DNA from: Lophius americanus
Lineage: Eukaryota; Chordata; Actinopteri; Lophiiformes; Lophiidae
NCBI GenBank assembly: GCA_037951165.1
Contig: JBBDHG010000116.1
Span: 2,009,001 to 2,073,000 of the forward strand
Direction of reading: 5' to 3'
DNA: 64,000 nucleotides
Below, in pieces: positions 13,190 to 24,098 of the stretch (within the stretch, counting starts at the first letter, position 1; each line of letters starts with the position of its first letter). The position numbers and the translations under genes were made by a program. Below the pieces are notes generated by a model. The model was not told the origin of the DNA. It searched no databases and was given only the letters and a program-made list of their open reading frames with translations.

Positions 13190-13625
13190 GGTAAATTAAC
13201 AAGGAGTTTATCAGCCATAACATTAGAACCAGCTGCCCAATAGAGCGTAGATCCTCACAAAACAGCACTGACCGTCGAGACATGACCTCTTAACGTGAGC
13301 TGTGGTATCTAACGCCATGATGTGGATCCTTTAAGTACCGGAAGTTGTGTTGTGGGTCCTCCATGAAATGGTTACTATGTCTATCACATCCCACACATGG
13401 TGCATTGGATTGGAAACTGGAGAATTTGGAGGTCAAGTCAGCACTTTGTGCTGGTGTTCCTGAAAACGTTCCTCAAGCGTTTCTGCAGTGTGTCAGGGAA
13501 CATTATCCTGCTGGAAGACGCCACTGCAGGTAAGGACTACCGTTTCCATGAAGGGGTGAACTTACGTCTGCAGAAAGGTTTATATAGGTGCGACGTGTCA
13601 ACGTGACAGCCGCCTGAATGGTAGG
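13190..13625 (-). mobile_element. Tc1/mariner-like transposase remnant
   Basis: Reading leftward from about 13525, the minus strand gives VFQQDNVP, a stop, then HTAETLEERFQEHQHKVLT, a stop, and PPNSPVSNPMHHVWDV. These align with the FQQDNAPCHTA ... WPPNSPDLNPIEHLWDV catalytic region of Tc1-like DDE transposases. In-frame stops and replaced residues show it is dead. The low-coordinate flank (GGAGTTTATCAGCCATAACA near 13204) looks like the element's terminal region. Confidence 0.85.
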
Positions 13626-14109
13626 ATCCAAAATGGGCCAAACTTCTAGATGGGGTAATCTGACTCTCTTCAGTCCTCACAGGGAAGAGGAGGCTCCATT
13701 GTTGAGGTGAGGTGAAGACATCAGATGTTTTGTTCAGATCAAGAAACGCAGTACTTTAGAACAAATCCACTGTAGAGCCAGTGGAGGAAGTTGAGGGTCG
13801 TCAGCTGGCGGAAATGGATTTGTGCTCCAATTCCTTACTGTATGAGGTTTAATCATGGTGGCTGATGAGGCCCACCAGGGTCTTCAGCAAACCTTATAAT
13901 GTGACAACACTCTAAATTAAAGATAATGCTGTATTTGAATAAAAGTAGTTACATTTCCCTGCGTGTGTTTGAGTATTCAAATAATAAACAAATGAAAATA
14001 ACCAAACAGATTAAAAAGGTCAGGTCTCTAAATATGATCATATGTGGATCATTTGAAGTATCTTTACAAACAAGCATTTATTAAAACTATTCAGAGGATT
14101 CGATCAATC

Positions 14110-14458
14110 AAAATAGCGATTGGCCCTTATGGTCCCGCCTTCTGTTTATGTCCTCGTAGCTAATTGGATAAAATCCCTGTCATCTGACGCAACCCGGATG
14201 TAAACAAACCCGTCCAAGCTTCCTGCTGTATTTTCTTTTTTTCTCGCATATATTTTCTCTCTTTTTAAAGCGCTGTCGGACGTATTCATTATAAAATGTT
14301 ATGTTGCACAAATACGACGTTTCTCTGCACATTAAGCGGGATAAAATACACCAGAGGAAATGTTTCTAAATCCAGACGGACCGGATACTTCTGTGTAATG
14401 GGTCACTGACCAGAGTCCAAGGAGAGGAGTGGATCTTATTGTGATCTTATTCTGTTTG
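14110..14458 (+). promoter_or_regulatory. Candidate promoter and 5' untranslated exon of the zinc finger gene
   Basis: Two ATTGG (reverse CCAAT) boxes lie at about 14122 and 14163. A plausible donor, TTTG|GTGAGT, follows at 14458/14459. The next coding exon is preceded by a strong acceptor (TTTCATTCTGCAG, exon from 16569), which implies an upstream non-coding exon; this is the best candidate I see. Inference only. Confidence 0.3.
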
Positions 14459-15204
14459 GTGAGTTCAGGAGATATTTTCTCTTTTTGCGAGGATTCAGTT
14501 TGACATTAAGGCAGGAATCAATCATGTAAAGGAGAACATAGTCTGTCTGGGATTAGAGGGGAGCTTTAAAGGACTACATACATCATTAGATTGAAAAGCT
14601 GTTAAATCAGTAAGAAATAAACATCAAAATCAAGATTAGGAAAACGGAAAAAATCTAAACATAAATATTAAAACAACAGTCGTAATGATGCTACGAAGTC
14701 TATTAGATACCCTAAGGAAATAGTCCCAGTGGTGGATTGTAACTAATACATTTACTGACTTAAGCATCCATTTGAGGTACTTGTACTCTACTTGAGTATT
14801 TATTTTTTTATACAACATTATACTTGTAGTCCATTACATTTGTCTGACGGATGTAGTCACAGCTCACTTTTTCAGATCCCAATGTTTCGTACCCTTCATG
14901 CATCCTCAAATGTATTGCTTTTTGAATGTCGGCTGACCCATCCCAAAGATTATTTTAAATGTAGCCTCTCCGGAATGACGTACCAAAAAATAAAAAGGTC
15001 AAAGTAAGACAGGTAAAATAATGTGTTTGAGGTGTTAGTAACATTGTACCTGAATAAAGATAAATACGTAGATATTTTATTAATGGCGAGGGAAATTCTA
15101 TGAAAGTTCTATGCATTTGACCTTGAGGTCATGAGGTCATGAGGGAACAGCTGGTTTAAAGGCCCCAGGGAGCATATTGTGTTTCTCATGGACCCTACCA
15201 CATG

Positions 15205-15272
15205 TAGATGTGCTAGGGCTAGAACCGGCTACCTTCCAATCTTCTGCCCTCTACCCACTGAGCCCAGCTGGT
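15205..15272 (-). repeat. tRNA-like segment with A and B boxes (SINE-like)
   Basis: The minus strand reads GGGCTCAGTGGGTAGAGGGC (A-box-like) and about 25 bases later GGTTCTAGCCC (B-box-like), the spacing of a tRNA-derived pol III promoter. No full cloverleaf can be drawn. Confidence 0.45.
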
Positions 15273-15454
15273 TATTATGTGTGAGGAATCTGATAATACC
15301 TATGTTTCTATCCTTGTCTGATATAAATTTTAGGTTATAACATTGTTATGTTACAGTAACACCATGAAACAAAACGATCAATGAATTTGCTCGGAAAGTG
15401 TTTGACAACTACTGAATCAAATTCGAATAAAACACCACAAAGCTCAAATTATTC

Positions 15455-15665
15455 TATACAGTGTTTGTGGGATAGGACCATGAGGACCTTCTTTGGGGTA
15501 CAGTTGGATAGCCAATGGACCCAAAATGTGCCAAAAACTGGGATATTGACAGCAAAATAACACCCGTGTCCACTAGGGGGGGGGGGGGGGGGGGGGGGGG
15601 GGGGGCTAAATGCACTTATTATAACCTTTAGATGTGACCCTGACCCCAAAATAATCCCCGGGAGC
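15455..15665. repeat. Second unnamed dispersed repeat family, copy 1, with a G30 run
   Basis: Starts near GGATAGGACCATGAGGACC and shares GATAGCCAATGGACCC and AGCCAAAAA-type words with the copy at 19070-19260. The motif CACTAGGGGG has expanded to 30 consecutive G (15576-15605). Confidence 0.6.
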
Positions 15666-16289
15666 TTCACAGGATCCTCCCACTGCTGCCTCAGAGATGG
15701 GTCAAATGAAGAGAAATGATTTCACTATGTTGTACTGTGTATGATTGTAAGTGACTAATAAAGCATGTATTTATTATATTAATGAATAACCAAAAGTTTT
15801 ATTACAATCCAACATTCTGCACATACAAATTTCCCAAAAAGTATCTAAGTAAGTCTTAGATTAACTGGAACATGTCAAAGAGCGGCAAAGAGGCTGATCT
15901 TATAAAAAGTTGACTTTTTACATGGTTCTCGCGAGGCGTCAATGATGAAAACAGGCCCTGAGGATGTTATTGATTAAACTACTCAACAACTTAATGTAAT
16001 TAGATTACCTTAACTTTCTAAAGCAGTAAAATAGACCCACACATTCCTATCCTAATAAAACACTGAGAGGGACACTCACTTACATTAGCGAGGCTTTGAA
16101 TGCAGGACCTATAGTGGAGAATTTTCACAGTGTGGTAGTACTTTTACTAAGGATCCGAATACTTCTTCTACCACTGTTTAGACCATCATGTTACCATAGG
16201 AAAAAAATAAAATAGTATTACCTCTGCCAGTTTTCACCCCTGTGCACTTGTGTGTTTGATTTTCTAGCAAGAAAAAACAAACAAAATAG

Positions 16290-16325
16290 GTGCAATATAA
16301 ATAAAGATTGATTGATTGATTGATA
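16290..16325 (+). repeat. LINE/SINE 3' tail-like (GATT)n
   Basis: GCAATATAAATAAAGATTGATTGATTGATTGA has the form of a retroposon 3' end with a tandem tetranucleotide tail. No body could be recognised upstream. Confidence 0.4.
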
Positions 16326-16635
16326 TTTGATTAAATCTAATTGATTCTGATCACAGTAATGTCTACCTTTGGTACTGTTGTGCCTTGGAGGAGGTTTATG
16401 TTCTCTGTACTTTTCCTAATAAGCAAAAGATGCATCCATAAGATGGAAGGAGCCTCTTTTTGGATGCGGCACAATCATGGTGCTTAAGAAGAGTCCAGAT
16501 AGTGATTTTATTATGATTAATGGCGGAGTCCTGGTGCATAAGTCACAAGGCTTCTTTTCATTCTGCAGGGTCCATCTAAACTTTCAGATGTGTCCTCCGT
16601 TGATGAGCCTCTGATCCTCTGCTCCAGAGGAGGTC

Positions 16636-19600
16636 ATGGCCTCACCCAGCAGTCTGCCTCCGCTCGGCTTCAAGCAGCTGTCAGTCTGCTTGGTGGACTT
16701 TCTGAAGACACCGGGGCTCCTGAGACCCGCTTCAAGACTGGAGGCCAAAGGTGAGCCGCTGTGATGAATGTAACCACGGAGACATGTCATCATCATCATC
16801 ATCATCATTTTCAGTTCCCATCAGAAGAGTGTCTCTTTGACTTTGGATATGTTCACATCACAAAACCAGTTTGCACTGACTTCATTCTGATTTGTTTGCC
16901 CTCCTCTCCTGTGAAGTTCTTCAAACTGAATGAATCTGTCGCTCTCACCTTCAGACTCGTCTAACTTGGTGGACTGTTGGACAGCTCCAGTACTGAACTG
17001 GCAGCAAGTTCATCCAGGAGTGGATCAGAGTGAGCGCAGCATTGACTTTAAGTTGAAGCAGGAGGAGGAGCAGTTGGAGGTTGACTGCTACTTTGAGAAC
17101 CCGCAGCAGGTGGACACAGAGCTGGACCAGGGGCCGTATTGTGGAGCTAAAAACAATTATTTTAAAGAAGAAGAAGAAAAACAGTTGCTGGAGTGTTTTG
17201 ACAACTGTTCAGAAACTAAAGAAGAAGAAACCATTGAACTGGACCTGAGTCACAAAGGAGCTGCTGAGGCGCTGTCGGAAATTCACAGGGACGACGGAAG
17301 CTCTCTTGGGGTCAAGTGGGTCGTGCAGAACTACGAATTGTCTGCGCCTCTCATGGCATCCATGATTGGTCAGTCAGAGGAGCATCAGGAGGAAAGAGAC
17401 TGTACAGACGCAAAATCACAAAGCGTGCCTTCAGATAGCACCATCTCACCAGAGCGACATGGACCTGAGGCAGAGCAAAGATCTGAAGGTAATGAAGCCT
17501 CTGAAGGGGGAGGTAAAGTTCTTATGCTTACAGACGTGTTTGGATTGTCCTGGATCATTGCAAAGCTGATTGAAGTGACTAGCCGTAACATTAAATCCAT
17601 CTGCCTAATATTGTTTAGTCCCATTTTTGCAGCTAAAACAGCTCTGCAATGTTACTGTATGTTCTAAACCCTTTCCATCAGAACCAGCAGTAACTTATTC
17701 AGCACCGAGTTGTTCCTCTGTAGACCGCAGGTAAGTACCTGCAGTTCTAAGGATGAACTGACCCAGTCGTCTATCACAATCTGACCATGTCAAAGTCACT
17801 CCGATCGTTTCGCTCGTCCAAGTTTCCTGTTTTTCCCAACATCAACTACAAGACAAAATTCTCACTTCTCCCCTAATACAGTAAATCCCACACACTGACT
17901 GGTAACCATGGTAACCAGATAATCAGTGTTATTCAATAGTTTAGGCCCATGAGTGAATAGTTCTCTGTTAAGTGTCTTAAAATAGTGATTATTTTGTCTA
18001 AAAGCGGTCTCTCTGCCAGGACAGTCATTCAGATTTCCTAAGATTGATTTCAGCTATTTCAGTTTATTTGTAAGGGTTTACTGATGTGTAAGGGTTTACT
18101 GAGAAAAAAACTAGGCCTATGCTGTCGTCCCCAACTGCAAGGGGTATATTCCCGAAGAGTTCCCCAATTCCCTGCATTGTATAGGCGACCTCCCTGATTG
18201 AACTCATACTAAATGTGAAGTTATGTCCAAAACGCAGTGTTTTTCGGTAGGAAAGCCCCCCCTTAGTGAGTGAAATATCAACTTTTAGAGTATAATGTGA
18301 TTTACAAGATTGAGTTCCGTGTATCGATTCATGTTCACCAAAGTTGGACAAAATCAGACCAACAGTTGAGAAATTATGGCCTGACAGTTTTTGAGATAAA
18401 GCTCCCCCTAGTGTCAGAAATATAAATCCGAACTTTCCCAAAAATACTCAAGTTCTTCCACACACGGAGGTCTAGGTGAAAATGATCCATGATATCGTTT
18501 TTGAGTTATGCTAACACGAAGGATGAGCGGCGGAAGGATAATCCATTAACATGTATTAAACCATTTAACATGTATTAAACCATTTAACATGAATTAAACC
18601 ATTTAACATGCATTAAACCATTTAAAATGCATTAATCCGGTAACATGCATTAAAGTGAGAGGGATGTATAAAGAGGGACAGTGTGAGAGGAAGAGAGAAA
18701 AGCTCAGTGCATCATGGGAGATCCCCTAGCAGTCTAAACCTATAGCAGCATAGCTAAGAGCTAGCTTATGCCAGTCTTAATTATAAACTTTATCATAAAG
18801 GAAAGTTTTAAGCCTACTTTTAAATGTAGAGAGGGTCTCTGCCCCCCGAACCAAGATTGGAAGATGGTTCCACAGGAGAGGAGCCTGGTAGCTGAAAATA
18901 GTGTGGGTAACATTATACCTGGTACTATTTTGAACAATCTGTGATTTAAAAGGCTACAATACCATCATATTATACAAATATTGCATTTGTTCAGAAAATT
19001 CAAATTTAAAAAAGTACTTTAACAGTTACTGCATCATGTCACAATGTACATGCTGCTCTACACAGTTTAATTTTGGATAGGACCAGGAGGATTCTCCATT
19101 TGGTAAAGTTTGAAAACCAATGGACTTGAAATTAGCCAAAAATGTGATTTTGACCCCAGAGAGGCTTTACGGTCGGAATATACCACCGATCCGTTAGGGG
19201 CAGATAAATGCACACAAAACAACCTGTCCGTGACATAAATATAGTTTTTAATCAAAGTATAGCATTTTGCACGGATTAAAAATTGCAAAAAAGTGTGTAG
19301 AAGCTCAGTTTTTGTGCCTTCAGGGGATTTTGTTGAATATCGTCGTCATAAAGATGCTATATTCACAGACACTGTGGCTATTAAATTTGTTTATTGTGTA
19401 TTTCTGTTTATCTTGTTTGTTTGTTTTGCCACTCCCTCTGCGCCCTGCACAGATAAAAAGAAAGGGAAGAAGATCGAGCAGGGAGCCCGACCTCACCGTT
19501 GTGAGCATTGTGGGAAATCTTTCGTGAGAAGGAGTAATATCATCAGACACCAGCGGCTTCACTGCAGTGTGACAAAAAACACACCGGAACACACCCAGTG

Positions 19601-20663
19601 GGACACCGATCGTGACGAAAAAGAAATTTGCGAAGATGCTCTGCGAGAGAGGCGCCACGTCTGCCGCCTGTGCAATAAGAAATTTTACTTACTGCAGACT
19701 CTCCGACAGCACCTCCTTACCCACACGGGGACGAAGCCTTACAGCTGCAACGTGTGCGGGAAGCAGTTTGGGCGAGAGGGTTCACTGAAGGAGCACCAGG
19801 TGGTCCACACAGGGGAGAAAGCATTCATGTGTGAGCAGTGTGGCAAGACATGCGCCAGGAGGGGAGACCTGAAAATCCACATGCTCAGCCACTCCGAGGA
19901 GAGACCCTATGGCTGCAGCCACTGTCCCAAAAGCTTCAAGCACCAGGCAAAGCTAAAGGAGCATGAACGGATTCACACCGGGGAGAGACCGTATCCCTGC
20001 AAGTTCTGTCCAAAGAAGTTCAGAACCCACATGTCGCTGGCGGTGCACCAGTACACCCACTCAGGAGATAAACCCTTCAAGTGCGTCACATGCTCAAAGC
20101 CCTTCAGCAACAGGAACAACCTGAAGAAGCACGTGATGATCCACAACGGGGAGAAACCCCACCGCTGCTCCCACTGTGGCAAGGACTACCGGCTCCTGCA
20201 GCACCTCATCTTTCACAAGCGAAGCCACAGTGGAGAGAAACCATACAAATGTGAAAAGTGTGGAAAAGGTTACTCTCATCCATCAGGTCTGAGAACACAC
20301 TTGTCCAATCATCAGGAGGAGAAACTACCTCGCTGCTCCTTGTGCGGGCGGGACTTCCTCGAGCCGGCCGAGCTGATGAGCCACATATGCTGTGAGACAG
20401 CGGAGAAGCCTCACCGTTGCTCCCAGTGTGGGAAATGTTTTTCACAGTCTGTGAACTTGAAAAAACACTTGCTGATCCACACAGGGGAGAAACCCTACAG
20501 CTGTAAAATATGCGGTAAACAATTCAACGACAGGGGAAACCTCAGCAAACACTCACGTATTCACAGTGGAGAGAAGCCATTCATGTGTGAGCACTGTCAG
20601 AGGGGCTTCAGGCTCCTTCAGCACCTCACACACCACCGACTAACACACAAGAAAAACGATTAG
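16636..20663 (+). CDS. C2H2 zinc finger protein, 13 fingers
   Basis: Probable nuclear DNA-binding transcription regulator. Coding exons are 16636-16750, 16955-17488 and 19453-20663, joined in phase 1 at both introns, giving about 619 residues. The first exon (from about 16569) carries the start ATG (MASPSSLPPLGFKQ). Exon 2 encodes an acidic Glu-rich linker with KQEEEQLEV and FKEEEEKQLLE. Exon 3 encodes twelve C2H2 fingers joined by TGEKPY-type linkers, plus finger 10 with a C2HC pattern (CSLC...HICC). The first two fingers are split by a 30-residue spacer. Exon 2 has two donors 24 bases apart (17488 and 17512), both in frame. No KRAB, SCAN or BTB domain is visible. Orthology is not assignable from fingers alone. 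No AATAAA was seen close after the stop. Confidence 0.87.
18110..18530 (-). repeat. CACTAGGGGGAGC-family dispersed repeat, inverted copy
   Basis: The minus strand begins at the right with ATCATGGATCATTTTCACC and TCTGACACTAGGGGGAGCTTTA, and ends at the left with GGGAATATACCCCTTGCAG and GGGGACGACAGCATAGGCC. That ending is nearly identical to the end of the array at 29.0 kb. It lies in zinc finger gene intron 2. Confidence 0.75.
18542..18653. repeat. 19-bp tandem repeat, about 6 copies
   Basis: The unit is AACCATTTAACATGTATTA with single-base changes in the later copies. It abuts an L2-like fragment and is probably part of that element. Confidence 0.85.
18655..18915 (-). mobile_element. L2-like LINE fragment
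   Basis: Shares GATGGTTCCACAGGAGAGGA and GCCTGRTAGCTGAA with the longer copy at 34.3 kb, whose minus strand encodes reverse-transcriptase-linked sequence. Intronic, inactive. Confidence 0.55.
19068..19260. repeat. Second unnamed dispersed repeat family, copy 2
   Basis: Shares the GGATAGGACC start, CCAATGGACTTGAAA, AGCCAAAAATG and a GTTAGGGGCA core with the copy at 15455-15665. It lies directly upstream of the last zinc finger exon. Confidence 0.55.
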
Positions 20664-21180
20664 ACCTGTGGATCTAAGAGAAAGAAAGTATAGTGTTAAG
20701 TCACTCTTCAATCAATGCTGTTCCAGGGTTTCGTGACTTGCCTGCACCTAACGTGGAACATGTTATCTGCGTTTCCACAGCCAAAGAACCGGATCTTACC
20801 CAGGAAGAGTGGTGCCAGACTAGAACCAGTTACCTGAGACTGTGGATTTAGCATTATCTTTTCATGGCCGCCATGTTTACAAACATAAATAGTCCCTTTG
20901 GTGGTTTTCCAGGCAAATTCAACTGGGAAAAGAGCCCAGGTATATCCAGAACTCACTGGATGGATTTTGTGGCAATCATTTGACCTCTGGATCCAATATT
21001 TAGTCGTACAGGGGAATGTCCCTTTTCATAGTATGTGTTACTTTCGTATGTGTTGTACCATAATCCTCAACAAAAGTCCACGGACATGAAAAAGAGGATG
21101 GTTCATACCCATGGTTCTCTGCCAGAGAATGCCATTTCGTTGGGGGTGAGTTTCGTTGGGGGTGAGTTTCGTTGGGGGGG
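20664..21180. other. 3' flank of the zinc finger gene; nothing else recognised
   Basis: No canonical polyadenylation signal is evident in the first few hundred bases. A short direct repeat, TTTCGTTGGGGGTGAG, occurs near 21137-21175. Confidence 0.4.
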
Positions 21181-21184
21181 AGTC

Positions 21185-21805
21185 CCACCAATTTGCTACT
21201 GCCTCAAGTGAAGGAGTTTAAGCATTTTGGTGTCTTGTTCTGGAGAGATGGAAAAATGGGTCGTGAGATTGACAGGCAGTTTGGTACAGTAATGATTGTG
21301 TTGTATTGGTCCATTGTGATGAAGAGAGAGCTGGCTTCTAAGGCCAATTTATCAGCTCATCTACGTTCCAGCCCTTACCTATGGTCGGGACTTCTGGGTA
21401 GAGAACCAAGGAATGAGGTCAAGGATACAAAAAGCTGAAGTAGGCTTCCTTCGTGGCTGGCTAGGCCCAGCCGTAGAGATAAAGGGAAGAACTTGGACAT
21501 CCGGAGGAAGCTCGGAGTGGCGCTGTTGTTCCTTCATTCCTACAATCAAATGAGCCAATTGAGGCGGTTCAGGCATCTGATGAGGATGCCTCCAGGACGC
21601 CTCCCTTTGGAGGATTTACAGGCACAACATGAGACCCTCGATAAGAGGCAGAATTCACTGGAGGAATTGCACATTTGTTCTGACCAGGGATTACCTCGGG
21701 ATCCCCCAAAATGAGCAGGAAAGTGTTGCTGGGGAGAGAGATGCCAGGGAATATCCTTCTTAGCCTGCTGCCACCAAAACCCCCAACCTGCATCAGCAAA
21801 ATAGA
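21185..21805 (+). mobile_element. RTE/Rex3-like LINE 3' fragment
   Basis: Plus-strand translation begins LPQVKEFKHFGVLFWRDGKM and continues with REIDRQFG, then MKRELASKANLSAHLRSSPY, FRHLMRMPPGRLPLEDLQA and later GLPRDPPK. This follows the conserved C-terminal order of the common fish LINE (LPQVEEFKYLGVLFTSDGRM ... MPPGRLPGEVFRA ... GIPPEEL). It ends near ATAATGGATGAATAGG, a worn GATG tail. Frames shift, so it is inactive. Confidence 0.8.
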
Positions 21806-21809
21806 ATAA

Positions 21810-24000
21810 TGGATGAATAGGAATAGTATGGTTTAGACGTAACAAATAAGCTACAGTAGCCATTACTACCAAAGACTTGTTTTAACTCAACATTAGATGA
21901 AGACGGAGGTCATTCAGTCTTTGCTCATTTTTATGTATTTGTACACATTTTGCGAAAACTTTCAGATATGGCTCAAACAGAGTGTATCCACCGCAAATCA
22001 TTGGAGGTAATGGAGCCAATTCAGAACAAAGGTCTATGGACATGGCAAAGAAACAAAAGAAAAGTGAAATGTAAAGACAAGCTATCCGTCCACATATTGT
22101 GTTTCCATCACCTGACTGACCGACATCCGCATCATTTCGTCTGCGTTTACTGTTTTTTTACTCTGCCTTTGCTGTTGTTGTCTCTTAGACTCTTTACAAT
22201 AAATTGCTCTGTTCAATTGCAGAAAGTTTCTGGTTTGATCATGCCTCTATATGGAGTCCATCCAGAGGGAAAACATGTTCAGATTTGCATTTTTATGTTG
22301 AACCACACCCCTGATTCCAAACCAGCAAGCCGGGCTTCTTACTCGCTTCATGTTTGACAACTGGTTGAGATGGTATCACCTCCAAGACCTCTAATCCTTT
22401 TATTCAGCAGATCAAACTGCGAGGCTCTAGCTATCCTGGGGGAAACGTCAGAGGAGCTAGCTTCTAGATGGATCCTGATGTCTTCACCTCTACACCCAGG
22501 GCAGACCACGGATTACACCATCAGGTCTGCTATAGATCTCCACCTCAGCTTCCCCCTATCCAGTATATTTCACCTTTTTGGGGTCCAGTAGAACATCGTC
22601 GCGCTTCACCTCCTAAACAGAGCAGGTGAGCCATCCCAGACGCGCAGCAGTCCCTGCGCAGCTGGGATCTATTAAACTAAATATTTGGTGTATGCATTTT
22701 TGACATAACGAATATAAGGATTTAGATTTATTAAAATAGGCTTTTATTAAATACAGTTTCATTTTCTATTCATCAACAATATTTCACTCATTAATCCACG
22801 AGAACCTGCAAGACGAGAGACTCAGAGGAAGACATTCCATTTTAGAAATGTTTATTATTTTAATTGATATTATTCAACTGAAGTTCACTCTTATTTTATC
22901 ATAATTGTCAACTTTTGTCTTCATTTCTTTGTGATCTTCAAAATAGTTGTTAATTGTACCTCCTATGAAATGTAAATTGAATTGAATTATCTGTTAAAAG
23001 TAAAACATTGCGATCACATCAAAAGATCTGGATGTCTTGGGTCTTATTATAGTGAACTGTTGAAATAGATCCATTAAACATAGATCATAAAGAGACTCCC
23101 TTCAGAAGGGAGGCACTTCTCGTCAGAGATATATTCTATGAAACATGTATGTTTTCTTTCTTGTTTGGACTGTTTTCCTGCAGGAAGATAATCACAGTGA
23201 TAATAATAGTCGTAAAGTTAAATAGATTTTTTTTTCAGGTACACCTCTGACAGTATAACCAGCATTTAAAAAAATCACATCTCAATTTATTGATAGGTCC
23301 GAACAATATGACCTCATAAGTATTCCCTCCAACAGGGGGCGCCGCTAGGCTGCATCCTGCCTGTCACATCCGAATCAATGTCCGATAATTGGCATAAGGC
23401 CGGTTGTCCTGGGAGCAAACGGGTTTTTTTAATGGTCTGACTGCGTTGATTTAAAATATGTTGCCGTCAGATCAAACTTTCTTCAGTAGTTAGATAAACT
23501 CCATAGATGGAAAGATTTATTAGATATATTGATACATAGAAAGACTGTGTGCAAAATTACAACAAAACAAATTCACAAATGTGTACAAGAAAATGATGTA
23601 AAGGAATCTATCAAAGCTTGGCAGACAGGACAACCATGACTCTTAGGGAGTGTACTAGTGTAGGAGAAAAGGAGAAAATCCGAAGATAGTGAAAATAGAA
23701 GAGACAGCACATCACAATAATAGGAAAAAAATCTCATGAACTGTTTCTTCATAGTTTTTTACAGAAAAACAGCTTATCACTTTTGGTCCTAATGTTCTCT
23801 TGGCTCATTGATCCGTCGTTGCTTGTGTAGCAATGGGTTCATAAAAGTTTCAGCCACTGTTTGCTTTTGGAAAACACTCTGGATCAGATGCGGTAAGTCC
23901 TGCAGGGACCGAACGGAGCGGACGATGTAGCAAGGTGTACATTTACACAGCAAAGACACACACGGTAGGACAAACAGCCGAGGTCACTCAACCCTCCTCT
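21810..24000. other. Intergenic sequence before fga; nothing recognised
   Basis: AT-rich. No exon or mobile-element coding motif could be supported. The last 100 bases merge into the fga promoter. Confidence 0.4.
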
Positions 24001-24010
24001 GATGACCCGC

Positions 24011-24037
24011 TGAGTCAGTGGGGAGGCTTCATATAAT
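24011..24037 (+). promoter_or_regulatory. Candidate fga core promoter (AP-1-like site and TATA box)
   Basis: TGAGTCA (24011-24017) and TATAAT within CATATAATCC (24032-24037) lie 61-88 bases before the fga start codon, where a core promoter with a short 5' leader would sit. Motif-based inference. Confidence 0.5.
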
Positions 24038-24098
24038 CCTCCTGCAGCGCCGGAGCGGCATTTCTGCCTTCACAGGAGGAGGGACGACCCAAAAGAAG

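Larger units (their letters stand above)
14727..16176. mobile_element. hAT-like non-autonomous element (MITE) with inverted ends
   Basis: The left end begins CAGTGGTGGATTGTAACTAA and continues with GAGGTACTTGTACTCTACTT. The right end is the inverse, GGATCCGAATACTTCTTCTACCACTG. These ends match a widespread fish hAT-type family (CAGTGGTGGAAAGTAACTAAG...). Flanking 8-mers (AATAGTCC and TTTAGACC) are only partly alike, so pairing of the two ends is inferred. The interior carries a tRNA-like segment, another repeat and a G30 tract. Confidence 0.5.

Noticed and set aside
22370..22620. Possible exon in the intergenic region before fga
   Set aside because: No domain, no matched splice pair and no family resemblance.
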